From NCBI GenBank assembly GCA_902578305.1, contig CACHCK010000003.1, positions 130,492 through 194,491 on the forward strand: a DNA stretch of 64,000 bases, given 5' to 3'. The first letter of the stretch is position 1; each line of letters opens with the position of its first letter. The notes under the pieces were generated by a model. The model had not been told where the DNA came from, did not search any database, and saw only the letters and a list, made by a program, of their open reading frames with translations. The DNA comes from an uncultured Pelagibacteraceae bacterium. Lineage in GTDB: Bacteria > Pseudomonadota > Alphaproteobacteria > Pelagibacterales > AG-422-B15. Made by a program: the position numbers and the translations under genes. This document shows, piece by piece, positions 54,618-63,492 of this stretch.

Positions 54618-54646
54618 AAGCCCCCATTAATTTGGGGGCTTTTTTT
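54618..54646 (+). terminator. Rho-independent terminator
   Basis: AAGCCCCC, loop ATTAATTT, GGGGGCTT and a run of seven T (54640-54646): an eight-pair stem, the clearest intrinsic terminator in the window. It serves the plus-strand small transcript; its T-run overlaps the stop codon of the convergent thioesterase gene. Confidence 0.92.
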
Positions 54647-55013
54647 AGATCTTTAAATTTGGTTTAAATTTTCTTGTTTTATTTTTGTCATTGATAGCAA
54701 CGTAGGAAAACTCCCCCACTGCCACTTCAACTTCCTTTTGATTCATTTCAGAACGCATCGCGGTAATTTTAAATATCATTTTGGATTGCTTTACAGATAC
54801 AATTGATCCGTAAACATTGATGAATTTACCAACATGCATTGGATTTTTATATTTAACTTTAGATTCCACTAATACGGCATTTCCTTTTGAAACAAGCTGA
54901 GTCATATAAATACCTCCATGAGCCATTTGCTTCACAATCCAGGCTCCATGAGCCGTGCCGTAAGGATTGCTATCCGGTGGTTGACATATATTTCTAATTA
55001 AAAGTTTACTCAT
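54645..55013 (-). CDS. Hotdog-fold acyl-CoA thioesterase (YciA-like)
   Basis: A 122-residue single hotdog domain. The N-terminal NICQPPDSNPYGTAHGAWIVKQMAHGG (with Asn-Pro-x-Gly-xx-His-Gly and the helix after it) is the YciA/acyl-CoA thioesterase pattern; the Asp that often follows the helix glycine is not obvious here. VESKVKYKNPMHVGKFINVYG is the usual central strand. It hydrolyses acyl-CoA esters; chain preference is not known. Overlaps the VanZ-like gene by eight bases. Confidence 0.82.
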   Translation of the reverse strand: MSKLLIRNICQPPDSNPYGTAHGAWIVKQMAHGGIYMTQLVSKGNAVLVESKVKYKNPMHVGKFINVYGSIVSVKQSKMIFKITAMRSEMNQKEVEVAVGEFSYVAINDKNKTRKFKPNLKI

Positions 55014-55368
55014 TTTTTTTTCTTAAATAACTTATTAGATAAATAGCTGATACACAACCAACTATATTTGCAAAACCTTCCATTATTACAAAATCACGAA
55101 ACGGTATAAAAAAATGTATAAACTCAATAAAAACACTTGTGATCAGGGCTAAGCTGATACCAAATACAAAGTCGTTGTTTTTATTGTTTGCCAATTGAGC
55201 TAAGGCGCCGAGTATGAAAAATGAGATAAAGTGTATACCATAATCAGTAATTAAATTTGCTACTTCTCTTACTGTAGAGTCAGTAGGCACAGGTCGCACA
55301 TATGAGTAATAAAGATAAAATAAATAAAAAAAGAAGATTAGTCGAAGAGGATTTGCTAAAATGCTCAT
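55006..55368 (-). CDS. VanZ-like family membrane protein
   Basis: A 120-residue protein with four membrane segments and the VanZ-like pattern: a His in DYGIHFISFFILGALAQLA, then EFIHFFIPFRDFVIMEGFANIVG, where Glu, Phe-x-Pro-x-Arg and Asn-x-x-Gly are the conserved positions. VanZ itself gives mild teicoplanin resistance, but most relatives have no known role. Overlaps the thioesterase gene downstream; divergent from the SDR gene by 26 bases. Confidence 0.82.
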   Translation of the reverse strand: MSILANPLRLIFFFYLFYLYYSYVRPVPTDSTVREVANLITDYGIHFISFFILGALAQLANNKNNDFVFGISLALITSVFIEFIHFFIPFRDFVIMEGFANIVGCVSAIYLISYLRKKNE

Positions 55369-55394
55369 GAACGTACTATAAGTTTATATATAGA

Positions 55395-56072
55395 ATGAGC
55401 AATATATTAATCATAGGAGCCAATCGAGGTCTTGGGCTTGAGTTTGTAAAGCAATACAGCAATACAAACCATAATATCATTGCAACCACTCGAAATAAAG
55501 ATAGCTCAAAAGAGTTGAGTGAAATTAGTAACATCGATATAGCCGAACTTGACTTAACTTCTGATGCAAGCGTGAATAGTTTTGTAACTAGTATCGAATC
55601 TCAAAAAATTGACATACTCATTCACAACGCAGGTATTTTTAGTGACGAGCAATTAAAAGAAGATCTTGATACAGATGCCTGGATGAATGAAATGAGAATT
55701 AATGCTGTGATACCCATAATTCTTGCACAAAAATTAAAAAATAACTTAAAAATGGGATCTGATAAGAAAGTCGTTTTTATATCCAGTCAAATGGGAAGTA
55801 TTGATGACAATTACTCTGGTAGATTTTATTTTTATCGCTCATCAAAATCAGCTCTTAATTCTGCAGCAAGAAGCTTATCAATAGATTGGAAAGAAGATGG
55901 TATATCTGTTCTTATTTTGCACCCAGGATGGGTAAAAACCGATATGGGTGGCACAAGCGCCAAATTAGAGATACCTGAGAGCATTACCCAGATGATCAAT
56001 GTTATAAATGAACTAAATCTTGATAGCTCTGGCTCATTTTTAAACTATGAAGGAAAAAAGCTCGAATGGTAA
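55395..56072 (+). CDS. Short-chain dehydrogenase/reductase (C-factor-like)
   Basis: A 225-residue SDR. NAD(P)-binding GANRGLGLEFV (8-18), NAG in IHNAGIF, catalytic Ser in FISSQMGS and Tyr-x-x-x-Lys in YRSSKSALN are present; LHPGWVKTDMGG after them is typical of the C-factor/sniffer branch. Substrate unknown. Overlaps the flavin oxidase-like gene by seven bases, so the pair is translated together. Confidence 0.9.
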   Translation: MSNILIIGANRGLGLEFVKQYSNTNHNIIATTRNKDSSKELSEISNIDIAELDLTSDASVNSFVTSIESQKIDILIHNAGIFSDEQLKEDLDTDAWMNEMRINAVIPIILAQKLKNNLKMGSDKKVVFISSQMGSIDDNYSGRFYFYRSSKSALNSAARSLSIDWKEDGISVLILHPGWVKTDMGGTSAKLEIPESITQMINVINELNLDSSGSFLNYEGKKLEW

Positions 56073-56692
56073 AAGATCAAGCGCACGATAAACCTGATTT
56101 CTATGATGATCTTGAAAAGACTTATGAAAATATTTGGGATCAACTCATAATTGGTAAATCAAAGTCAAAATCTGAATTACATCAAGGGTATATTTCAACA
56201 TTCAATGATTCATTTCCATCGGTTAGAACAGTTGTCCTCAGGCATGTTGATAAGAAAAATAATACCATAAGCTTTCATACAGATATCCGATCTAGTAAAA
56301 TTGATGAAATCAAAAAAAATAACGCTGTGACCATGCTGTTTTACGATCATGGCAAAAAGATACAAATTAAAGTGTCAGGAAAAGCTGAAATCAATCATAA
56401 AAATGATAAAGCAAAAATGGCATGGGATAACTCAAGGTCATTTAGCAAGAAATGTTATGTTGTTGAAAAGGCACCTGGAACTCCATCGGATGAACCAACT
56501 TCAGGGTACTTACCAGAGCATGAAAACGAACTGCCAGACGAAGATCTTTTACAAAATGGTTATAACAACTTTACTTTAGTGGAAATTCAAATTCACTCAA
56601 TTGAGTGGCTTTATTTGCATCGTCAAGGTCATCGCCGAGCATTGTTTACATCCACAAATGGCAGTTTAAAAAAAGAATGGCTTACTCCGTAA
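56066..56692 (+). CDS. Pyridoxamine 5'-phosphate oxidase-like FMN protein
   Basis: A 208-residue split-barrel flavoprotein. SFPSVRTVVLRHVD and FHTDIRSSKIDEI in the N-terminal half are the FMN-binding pattern shared with PdxH-like proteins, and the C-terminal IEWLYLHRQGHRRALF corresponds to the PNPOx dimerisation/C-terminal region. True PdxH usually ends with a more conserved Arg-Leu motif, so I call it PNPOx-like rather than pdxH. Overlaps the SDR gene and lies one base before the transporter gene. Confidence 0.82.
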   Translation: MVKDQAHDKPDFYDDLEKTYENIWDQLIIGKSKSKSELHQGYISTFNDSFPSVRTVVLRHVDKKNNTISFHTDIRSSKIDEIKKNNAVTMLFYDHGKKIQIKVSGKAEINHKNDKAKMAWDNSRSFSKKCYVVEKAPGTPSDEPTSGYLPEHENELPDEDLLQNGYNNFTLVEIQIHSIEWLYLHRQGHRRALFTSTNGSLKKEWLTP

Positions 56693-56693
56693 T

Positions 56694-57527
56694 ATGTCAA
56701 TTTTAAGCGTCATATTATTTTCAGCAATATTGCATGCGTCTTGGAATGCTTTCATAAAAAATAAAGGTAATGGATTTGCGAAGATGGTTATCTTAGCAAC
56801 GATTATTGCTCTATTTATGGTGCCTTTATTATTTTACGTTGGCCTGCCCTCTTCTACTGCAGCAATATATTTATTTTTTGGAGTCATTGCCCATACAATG
56901 TACATGCACTCATTAACAAGAGCATATGCTATAGAGGATTTTTCGGTCGCTTATCCATTTGCAAGGGGTCTTGCACCCTTACTAACAATTTTGATTTTAA
57001 TATTTATCTTAAACAAAACAATTTCATTAAATGAAATCATAGCAATTGGAATAATTATATCAGGTATTTTTGTGCTTTTTATCGGTAAAAGTTTCAGCTT
57101 AGATTATAAAAACGTATTGGCCTTATTATATTTTCCAGTATCTATAACGTTTTATACTTTAGTTGACTCATACGCAGTGAAAACTGTCGAAAGTTCAATG
57201 CAGTATATTGTATGGCTATTTTTTTTGATGCCTATTCCAATTCTGCTTTATTCTATAAGCAATCAGCGTAATTTATTGGTAACAACATTCACAGAAAACA
57301 AGTTTCCACTGATTATTGCTGCAATTGGCTCTGTAACCTCGTACTCACTTGTTCTTTGGGCATATACACAAGCACCAATTCACTATGTCGCTTCAATAAG
57401 AGAGAGCAGTATAATATTTGCCTCACTAATCGGATTATTATTTTTTAAAGAACAAGGGTTAAAGAGAAGGCTTGCTGCGGCTGTTATTTTGTTTATAGGA
57501 GTTTTCTTATTAGAATACGTATCATAA
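56694..57527 (+). CDS. EamA-family (DMT) transporter
   Basis: A 277-residue membrane protein with ten predicted segments in two EamA halves. HASWNAFIKNKGNG at the N-terminus and EDFSVAYPFARGLAPLLT in the first half are markers of this branch. Likely exporter of small metabolites; no substrate can be given. It starts one base after the stop of the PNPOx-like gene, forming an operon SDR-PNPOx-EamA. Converges with the aquaglyceroporin gene with a ten-base gap. Confidence 0.88.
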   Translation: MSILSVILFSAILHASWNAFIKNKGNGFAKMVILATIIALFMVPLLFYVGLPSSTAAIYLFFGVIAHTMYMHSLTRAYAIEDFSVAYPFARGLAPLLTILILIFILNKTISLNEIIAIGIIISGIFVLFIGKSFSLDYKNVLALLYFPVSITFYTLVDSYAVKTVESSMQYIVWLFFLMPIPILLYSISNQRNLLVTTFTENKFPLIIAAIGSVTSYSLVLWAYTQAPIHYVASIRESSIIFASLIGLLFFKEQGLKRRLAAAVILFIGVFLLEYVS

Positions 57528-57537
57528 TTCAGTTTTT

Positions 57538-58179
57538 TTACTCGTTAAATAAACGCAATATTAAAAAAGCAATAATTAAGCCAATAATCTGAGATACAAT
57601 AAATCCTAATATATGAGCAGGATCAATGCCAGTAAATGTATTTGTGAGTGATCTGCTTATGGTCACTGCTGGATTTGCAAACGATGTAGAGGACGTAAAC
57701 CAATAAGCACCTGTAATATATAGTGCAACTGCAATTGCTGGATCTCGTTTTGCTCTAAGTGATAATACAATTGTCAAAAGAAGTCCTACCGAGGCTATAA
57801 TTTCTGAAATATGAATATTTAAACCAGTCCTTTGTTTATCAGATAATTCAATAAATAAATCATTAAAAATATAATTAGCGATAATAACTCCTGATATACC
57901 ACCAATGATTTGTAAAATAATAAATAATGACATCTCAATCGAAGTAATTTTGGATTTTAATCTAAAATATAAACTTACAATCGGGTTAAAATGAGCTCCA
58001 GATATGGGGCTGAATATTGATATTATCACGTAAAGCATTGCTCCTGTTGCTATTGCATTAGCTAGCAATACAACGCCTTCATTTGTTGGCGATAGGTTTT
58101 CAGCCATTATCCCTGATCCGACTACCGAGAAAACAAGTAAGAGTGTACCCAGATATTCAGAAAGTAGTTTTTGAAGCAT
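57538..58179 (-). CDS. MIP-family channel, likely arsenite-permeable aquaglyceroporin
   Basis: A 213-residue channel of six membrane segments. The two half-helix motifs read HFNPIV (an NPA variant) and FANPAV. It lies one base after arsC, which fits the AqpS situation of Sinorhizobium, where a MIP channel replaces ArsB and lets arsenite leave. The variant first box also fits divergent AqpS-type channels. Direct evidence for arsenite transport is lacking; glycerol or other solutes are possible. Last gene of the pst-pho operon. Confidence 0.82.
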   Translation of the reverse strand: MLQKLLSEYLGTLLLVFSVVGSGIMAENLSPTNEGVVLLANAIATGAMLYVIISIFSPISGAHFNPIVSLYFRLKSKITSIEMSLFIILQIIGGISGVIIANYIFNDLFIELSDKQRTGLNIHISEIIASVGLLLTIVLSLRAKRDPAIAVALYITGAYWFTSSTSFANPAVTISRSLTNTFTGIDPAHILGFIVSQIIGLIIAFLILRLFNE

Positions 58180-58180
58180 A

Positions 58181-58609
58181 TTATTTCAGCAAGTTTTCTT
58201 TTATTAATTGATCAATATAATCAAATGTAGATCTAAAAAACTTTTTGTGTTCTTCTTCGTTTAAATTCTGTTTAACAGGATCTTCAATATTAAAATGAAA
58301 TGTTTTTGGAGCACCCGGCCAGATCGGACATGTTTCTTTAGCGGCATTCCCACATACAGTAACTACATAATCCATAGAGGGAGAGTTGGATTCACCAAAT
58401 ACGTCCCAACTTTTACTATAGAGTTTCTCTGTTGGTATTTTCATTTCGTCTAATAAATCGAGAGTTTTAGAATTTATTATTCCTGAGGGCGTGCTTCCAG
58501 CACTGAAACCTTTCAGACTTTCGCTATATTTATAATTGGTAATTGCTTCAGCTATAATGCTTCTAGCTGAATTTTGAGTACATAAATATAAAACATTTTT
58601 AATGTTCAT
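58181..58609 (-). CDS. arsC: Arsenate reductase, thioredoxin-coupled LMW-phosphatase type
   Basis: Reduces arsenate to arsenite. The 142 residues have the low-molecular-weight tyrosine phosphatase loop Cys10-x5-Arg16-Ser (CTQNSARS) and a redox pair Cys86 and Cys94 in TVCGNAAKETCP, in the positions of Cys82/Cys89 of the S. aureus pI258 enzyme, so this is the thioredoxin-linked class. WPGAPKTFHFNIEDP is also typical. It overlaps phoB by four bases, tying arsenate detoxification to phosphate control. Confidence 0.92.
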   Translation of the reverse strand: MNIKNVLYLCTQNSARSIIAEAITNYKYSESLKGFSAGSTPSGIINSKTLDLLDEMKIPTEKLYSKSWDVFGESNSPSMDYVVTVCGNAAKETCPIWPGAPKTFHFNIEDPVKQNLNEEEHKKFFRSTFDYIDQLIKENLLK

Positions 58610-59292
58610 ATACCAAGAGAATATCCAGCCGATCTTATTGTTCTAATTGGGTCGTACTCAAATCCTTCATTTAGTGCTTTTCTTAATCTTCTGATATGAA
58701 CATCGACTGTTCTGGGTTCGACATATGGACTTGTAGTCCATACATAATCAAGCAATTGTTGTCTTGAAAATACTTTACCTTGGTTTTCCATTAAAAAACG
58801 TAAAAGGTTAAATTCCGTAGGTCCAAGATTTATTTCTGTTTCATCTCTTGTGACACGATGCGTTGAAACATCTAATTGAATCCCCTTATATGTAAGAACT
58901 TCATTATAAAAAATAGGTCTTAGGCGTTTAAGTACTGCTTTAATTCTAGCTACTAACTCATTGACTGAAAATGGTTTTGTTATGTAGTCATCAATTTCAG
59001 TTTCAAATGCTCTTAATTTATCTTCTTCTTCTCCTTTGGCTGTGAGCATAATTAATGGAATGTTTTTTGTAGTCTTATCTTTACGAACTCTTCTACATAA
59101 TTCTAACCCAGAAATGTTTGGGAGCATCCAATCCACGATTATAAGATCGTATTTAATATCACCAAATATATTATCCAACGCACTATCGCCATCAAAGCAT
59201 ACGTCTACATCAAATCCACTAGCTGTTAGATTGTATTTTAATAGTTCAACTATTGAAACTTCATCTTCAATTACAAGGATTTTAGGCTTCAT
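58606..59292 (-). CDS. phoB: Phosphate regulon response regulator PhoB
   Basis: OmpR-family regulator of 228 residues. Receiver domain with phosphoacceptor Asp54 (VDWMLPN) and the conserved MLTAKGEE; winged-helix domain with GPTEFNLLRFLMENQGKVF-type pattern (short core GPTEFNLL) and VDVHIRRLRKAL. The start MKPKILVIED at 59292, overlapping the phoU stop (TAATG), is preferred to an ATG five codons earlier. No phoR gene follows; it may lie upstream of pstS, outside the window. Confidence 0.95.
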   Translation of the reverse strand: MKPKILVIEDEVSIVELLKYNLTASGFDVDVCFDGDSALDNIFGDIKYDLIIVDWMLPNISGLELCRRVRKDKTTKNIPLIMLTAKGEEEDKLRAFETEIDDYITKPFSVNELVARIKAVLKRLRPIFYNEVLTYKGIQLDVSTHRVTRDETEINLGPTEFNLLRFLMENQGKVFSRQQLLDYVWTTSPYVEPRTVDVHIRRLRKALNEGFEYDPIRTIRSAGYSLGI

Positions 59293-59984
59293 TACACCTT
59301 TTCCCATTTAATTCTTTTTTCCGACTTACGTTCTAAGGCGTCACCAGTTGTAATGAAGTGAATGTCTTCAGCGATATTTTGAACATAATCTCCTATTCTC
59401 TCTATATTTTTAGCAATCGACAATAAGTGTGAACAGCCTGTAATTGTATCCGGGTCTTCTGCCATCGTCTTAAGAAGATCTCTGTAAATTGATAAATATA
59501 ACTCATCAATATTTACATCTAAATCCCATGCAGTAATTGCTAGTTTATCCGATTTTTGAACGAAGGCATCCAAAACATTTTTTATCATACTTTGAACATT
59601 CTCACCCATATTGACAATTTCTGAAACTGGAGTGTCGGGCATGTTAATTTTTACATTCGCAACTCTCTTTGCAATATTAGTAGCGTGATCACCCATTCTC
59701 TCGAGATCGTTTGCAATACTAAGAGCTGATAAAACAGTTCTTAAATCATTAGCAAGCGGTTGCCTCATTGCAATTACTTTGTATGTTAAAGCATCAATTT
59801 CCTTTTCTAAGGCATCAATTTTATTGTCATCTCTAATAATTTCTTCTGCAAAAGCAGTGTCTTTATCGCCCAAAGCAACAAGAGAATTATGAAGTTGTGT
59901 TTCTACCAACCCTCCCATTTTAATTAATGTACTATTTATTAAATCTAATTGTTCATCATAAGATGAAACTATATGCTCACTCAT
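59292..59984 (-). CDS. phoU: Phosphate signalling protein PhoU
   Basis: Two three-helix PhoU domains in 230 residues; markers are MGGLVETQLHNSL (first repeat), NDLERMGDHATNIAKR (with the metal-binding Glu-x-x-x-Asp-His) and the second repeat's KNIERIGDYVQNIAED. PhoU transmits the transport state of PstSCAB to PhoR and restrains uptake. It overlaps pstB and phoB by one base each. Confidence 0.97.
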   Translation of the reverse strand: MSEHIVSSYDEQLDLINSTLIKMGGLVETQLHNSLVALGDKDTAFAEEIIRDDNKIDALEKEIDALTYKVIAMRQPLANDLRTVLSALSIANDLERMGDHATNIAKRVANVKINMPDTPVSEIVNMGENVQSMIKNVLDAFVQKSDKLAITAWDLDVNIDELYLSIYRDLLKTMAEDPDTITGCSHLLSIAKNIERIGDYVQNIAEDIHFITTGDALERKSEKRIKWEKV

Positions 59985-60745
59985 TAGCCAAACCTTCCTG
60001 TTATATAATCTTGAGTTCTCTGATCTGATGGATTTGAAAAAATTGCTTCAGTCTTATCAACTTCAACTAATTTACCTAAATGAAAGAAACCTGTTCTTGA
60101 TGAAACCCTGGCTGCCTGTTGCATCGAGTGTGTAACAATAATTATTGTATATTCTGTTTTAAGATCTCCCATTAATTCTTCAATTCTAGCTGTAGCAATT
60201 GGGTCTAAAGCTGAACAAGGTTCATCCATTAGAATAATATCTGGATTTACGGATATAGCTCTTGCAATACATAGTCTTTGCTGCTGCCCTCCTGACAGGC
60301 TTGTTCCTGAGTCGCTTAATCTATCTTTAACCTCATCAAAGAGAGCTGCTTTTTTTAGACTGGTAACAACAATTTCTTCTAAATCAGATTTATGTTCTGC
60401 AATTCCATGTATTCTTGGGCCATAAGCTACATTTTCAAAAATAGATTTTGGAAAGGGGTTCGGCTTTTGAAAAACCATGCCCACGCGTTCTCTTAGTTGT
60501 TCAACTTGCATGTCTGGTGCATAAATATCGTTGCCATCGATTTCTATTTTTCCTTGTACTTTGCATATATCAATAACATCGTTCATTCTATTTAAGCATC
60601 TAATAAAGGTTGATTTACCACAACCTGATGGACCTATTAAAGCAGTGACTTGTTTTTCTTCCATGTACATGGAAACATCGAAGAGTGCCTGTTTCTCTCC
60701 ATAATAAACATTCAAGTTATCTGCTTTTATTTTTATACTTTTCAT
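59984..60745 (-). CDS. pstB: Phosphate ABC transporter ATP-binding protein
   Basis: ATPase of the high-affinity phosphate importer, 253 residues. Walker [10 protein letters not shown], signature [14 protein letters not shown], Walker [13 protein letters not shown] and the switch histidine in VTHSM are all intact; [20 protein letters not shown] is the PstB-specific Q-loop region (quoted core QKPNPFP). It is eight bases after the pstA stop. Confidence 0.98.
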   Translation of the reverse strand: MKSIKIKADNLNVYYGEKQALFDVSMYMEEKQVTALIGPSGCGKSTFIRCLNRMNDVIDICKVQGKIEIDGNDIYAPDMQVEQLRERVGMVFQKPNPFPKSIFENVAYGPRIHGIAEHKSDLEEIVVTSLKKAALFDEVKDRLSDSGTSLSGGQQQRLCIARAISVNPDIILMDEPCSALDPIATARIEELMGDLKTEYTIIIVTHSMQQAARVSSRTGFFHLGKLVEVDKTEAIFSNPSDQRTQDYITGRFG

Positions 60746-60753
60746 ATTCTATT

Positions 60754-62037
60754 TTACCATTTTGTTTCAAATTTTCTTCTAATTAATACTGCAGCTAAAT
60801 TCATTAAAATTAAAAATCCAAGTAACATCATAATTGTAGCTGAAGTTTTTTCAACATAACCTCTTTCTGCGCTTTCTGACCATAAATAAACCTGAACTGG
60901 CAAAGAGGCAGAAGCATCCAGCGGTGTTTGTGGAACATCTACAACAAATGCCACCATACCAATTAATAATAATGGCGCAGTTTCTCCAAGTGCTTGAGCA
61001 AGGCCTATAATTGTACCTGTTAATGCACCAGGCATTGCTACAGGAACTACATGATGCATTACTGCTTGCATTTTGGTTGCTCCGACTGCTAATGCTCCTT
61101 CTCTTATTGATGGTGGCACCGCCCTTAATGAGGCTCTAGTTGCAATAATTATTGTTGGTAGGGTCATTAAAGATAAGACTATGCCTCCAACCAGTGGTGT
61201 TGACCTTGGCAATCCAAATGTATTTAAAATAATACCAAGCCCCAATAAGCCAAATACAATAGAAGGTACCGCTGCTAAATTATTAATATTAATTTCAATA
61301 AAATCGGTAACTCTATTTTTTGGTGCAAATTCCTCAAGATAAATAGCTGCAAAAATTCCAATAGGAAAAGACAAAATCAAAACTACCAAAATTGTGAATA
61401 AAGAACCTACTATTGAACCTCCTACTCCTGCCAGTTCAGGTTCTCGGCTGTCACCCCTCATTAAAAATGGTAGATTGAATTCATAGCTGACAAGTCCCCT
61501 ATCTACAAGGTCATCAAAAAATAAAAGTTGAATATCTTTAATTCTTCTTTTGTCTTCATCTAAGTCCCTTGGGTAGTTTCCTTTATTAACCTGATCTACA
61601 TCGTCGGAGGCAGTTAAATATATTGTTTCTGTTTCATTTATATTTGACTTATTCGATTTTAAAAATTCTCTTATTTCTTGCTCAAATTCAATACTGAATA
61701 ATCGTATCAACATTTTCTTATCTTTTTTCTCTTCAATATCTGGGAAAAGTCCATAAATAGCCTTTTTGGAAAAAGAATACATTGACAGGTTGTTAATATC
61801 CTCTGAACTCATTTCAGAAAATTGTGTCGTGTCTTCAATAAGATTTAAAAAAGGTACATCTACCTGGATAACAGTTCTATAAAATGCTGAATAGCCAGAT
61901 GAAAATATATTTAGAAATAAAATAAGCACCCATGCAAGCGCAAAGCTCATTGCACCAATACAATAAATCCTAAATCTTTTCTCTGAATTTAGCCTTTTAT
62001 TTAAACTATTTATTCTTTGTTCTATTCTATCAGTCAT
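60754..62037 (-). CDS. pstA: Phosphate ABC transporter permease PstA (long N-terminal form)
   Basis: Permease subunit of 427 residues. The C-terminal half holds the six-segment ABC permease core, with GEGALAVGATKMQAVMHHVVP-type EAA loop (core EGALAVGATK) and GETAPLLLIG. The first 200 residues contain one membrane segment (about 24-45) and a periplasmic region, an extension also found in other alphaproteobacterial PstA proteins; E. coli PstA is about 296 residues. Overlaps pstC by eight bases. Confidence 0.95.
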   Translation of the reverse strand: MTDRIEQRINSLNKRLNSEKRFRIYCIGAMSFALAWVLILFLNIFSSGYSAFYRTVIQVDVPFLNLIEDTTQFSEMSSEDINNLSMYSFSKKAIYGLFPDIEEKKDKKMLIRLFSIEFEQEIREFLKSNKSNINETETIYLTASDDVDQVNKGNYPRDLDEDKRRIKDIQLLFFDDLVDRGLVSYEFNLPFLMRGDSREPELAGVGGSIVGSLFTILVVLILSFPIGIFAAIYLEEFAPKNRVTDFIEININNLAAVPSIVFGLLGLGIILNTFGLPRSTPLVGGIVLSLMTLPTIIIATRASLRAVPPSIREGALAVGATKMQAVMHHVVPVAMPGALTGTIIGLAQALGETAPLLLIGMVAFVVDVPQTPLDASASLPVQVYLWSESAERGYVEKTSATIMMLLGFLILMNLAAVLIRRKFETKW

Positions 62038-63421
62038 ATCTCTCCGTATATTTTTTTACGACCTGTAAAGCTATAAAATTTAGAGCCAATGTAACAACGA
62101 ACAAGGTTAAACCCAAAGCAAAAGCTGACTGTGTTTTTGGGCTATCAAATTCTTGATCACCGATTAAAATAACAACAATCTGAGTAGTAATTGTAGTTGC
62201 CGCATCAAGCGGATTAGCTGTTAATTTTGCATTTAATCCTGCAGCCATAACAACAATCATTGTCTCCCCAATCGCTCTTGAGACAGCTAATAAAAAAGAA
62301 CCTACAATACCTGGCAACGCAGCTGGCAATAATACTTTAACAATTGTTTCCCTTTTGGTTGCTCCCATGGCATAAGAGCCTTCCCTTAAACTCTGAGGTA
62401 CAGATTTTATTACATCATCAGAAAGTGATGAAATAAATGGTATTATCATTATTCCCATAACAAATCCCGCAGCTAGAGCGCTTTCAGAAGAAACAGTTAG
62501 TCCAGCACCCTGACCGATATCTCTCACTAAAGGTGCAACAGTTAACGCTGCAAAAAATCCGTATACAACCGTTGGGATACCAGCAAGAATTTCAATAATT
62601 GGCTTAGCCCAATCTCTGACTTTTGGAGAAGCGTATTCAGACATATAAATGGCTGTGAGTAAACCAACTGGGACTGAGACACACATTGCAATTAATGCAA
62701 TAAGAAATGTTCCAGCAAATAATGGAACAGCGCCAAATGCATTGGCCAAGTCTCTTGTATCAAGATCTCCAGCTTCTCTTACAAAAACTCTTTGAGGACT
62801 CCAATTTAATCCAAATAAAAAATCGGTTATTGGAACTTGAGAAAAAAAACGCAACGTTTCATATAATAAAGAAAAAATTATTCCAACAGTGGTCATTATA
62901 GCGACAAGTGAGCATGTAAAATACAAGACTAGTAAAAATTTCTCGACAATCTTTCTAGAATTAAGTTTGTTATTAATATTGAATAATGAGTAAAGAACCA
63001 GTAAACCTGACAACCCAAGAACTGTAACATAAGTTAAGTTTTCACTAGTCTTATTAATATAATTTAATTTATTTACGGCACCATCTATAAGAATAGTATT
63101 TTCATCAAAAAGTTTTATGCCCAATGCAGTGTTTTCGATTTGGGTAAATAATAAACTTAGTTCTGTTTCTGTATAACTGCCAAGTGCTATGAAATCACTT
63201 AATACATATTGCTCAATAAAAAATGATTTAAACGAAGTAATCATCAACAGTATCAATAACGCTGGCACAACAGCCCATAGAGCTACGTAGTACCCATAAT
63301 AATGACTAAGTGATTTAAGATTTTTTTGATTTGAAGTCCTAAGATTTTTTGCTCTTAAATTTCCTAGAAAATAGCTGGCGATACCAATTAGAATAATTAA
63401 AGAAATTAATATAAATCCCAT
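62030..63421 (-). CDS. pstC: Phosphate ABC transporter permease PstC (long N-terminal form)
   Basis: Permease subunit of 463 residues, longer than the 319 of E. coli PstC because of about 160 extra N-terminal residues with two or three membrane segments. The permease core has VREAGDLDTRDLANAFGAVPLFAGT at its start (short core AVPLFAGT), AIYMSEYA, PTVVYGFFA, the EAA loop EGSYAMGATKRE and AIGETMIVVMAAG. It starts 72 bases after pstS, past a strong stem-loop. Confidence 0.95.
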   Translation of the reverse strand: MGFILISLIILIGIASYFLGNLRAKNLRTSNQKNLKSLSHYYGYYVALWAVVPALLILLMITSFKSFFIEQYVLSDFIALGSYTETELSLLFTQIENTALGIKLFDENTILIDGAVNKLNYINKTSENLTYVTVLGLSGLLVLYSLFNINNKLNSRKIVEKFLLVLYFTCSLVAIMTTVGIIFSLLYETLRFFSQVPITDFLFGLNWSPQRVFVREAGDLDTRDLANAFGAVPLFAGTFLIALIAMCVSVPVGLLTAIYMSEYASPKVRDWAKPIIEILAGIPTVVYGFFAALTVAPLVRDIGQGAGLTVSSESALAAGFVMGIMIIPFISSLSDDVIKSVPQSLREGSYAMGATKRETIVKVLLPAALPGIVGSFLLAVSRAIGETMIVVMAAGLNAKLTANPLDAATTITTQIVVILIGDQEFDSPKTQSAFALGLTLFVVTLALNFIALQVVKKYTERYD

Positions 63422-63444
63422 GCTTCACCATAATGCTTATTCAA

Positions 63445-63475
63445 CAACTGAGACAAGCATAACTTGCCTCAGTTG
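63445..63475 (-). promoter_or_regulatory. Intercistronic stem-loop between pstS and pstC
   Basis: On the transcribed minus strand CAACTGAGGCAAG and CTTGTCTCAGTTG form a 13-pair stem (one G-U) around TTATG, 18 bases after the pstS stop. No T-run follows, so it is more likely to protect the upstream pstS message from 3' decay, or to let only some transcripts pass, than to be a full terminator. Either effect would give more PstS than permease, as expected for a binding protein. Confidence 0.75.
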
Positions 63476-63492
63476 TGGATTAATCAAGTCTT

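Larger units (their letters stand above)
54498..54646 (+). ncRNA. Candidate structured small RNA / leader-like transcript
   Basis: About 150 bases with dense secondary structure. Hairpins by eye: TCTATA/TATAGA (54515-54531), GAGC/GCTC (54533-54543), an 8-bp stem 54555-54562 with 54571-54578 including two G-U pairs, and CTCCACT/AGTGGAG (54581-54599), then the terminator. The Shine-Dalgarno GGAGGT (54501-54506) can instead pair with ACCTCC (54579-54584), which would break the fourth hairpin: two exclusive folds, as in a translational switch. No plus-strand gene follows until 55395. It may be a small RNA, an mRNA for the 32-residue peptide, or both. I do not recognise a known RNA family. Confidence 0.5.
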
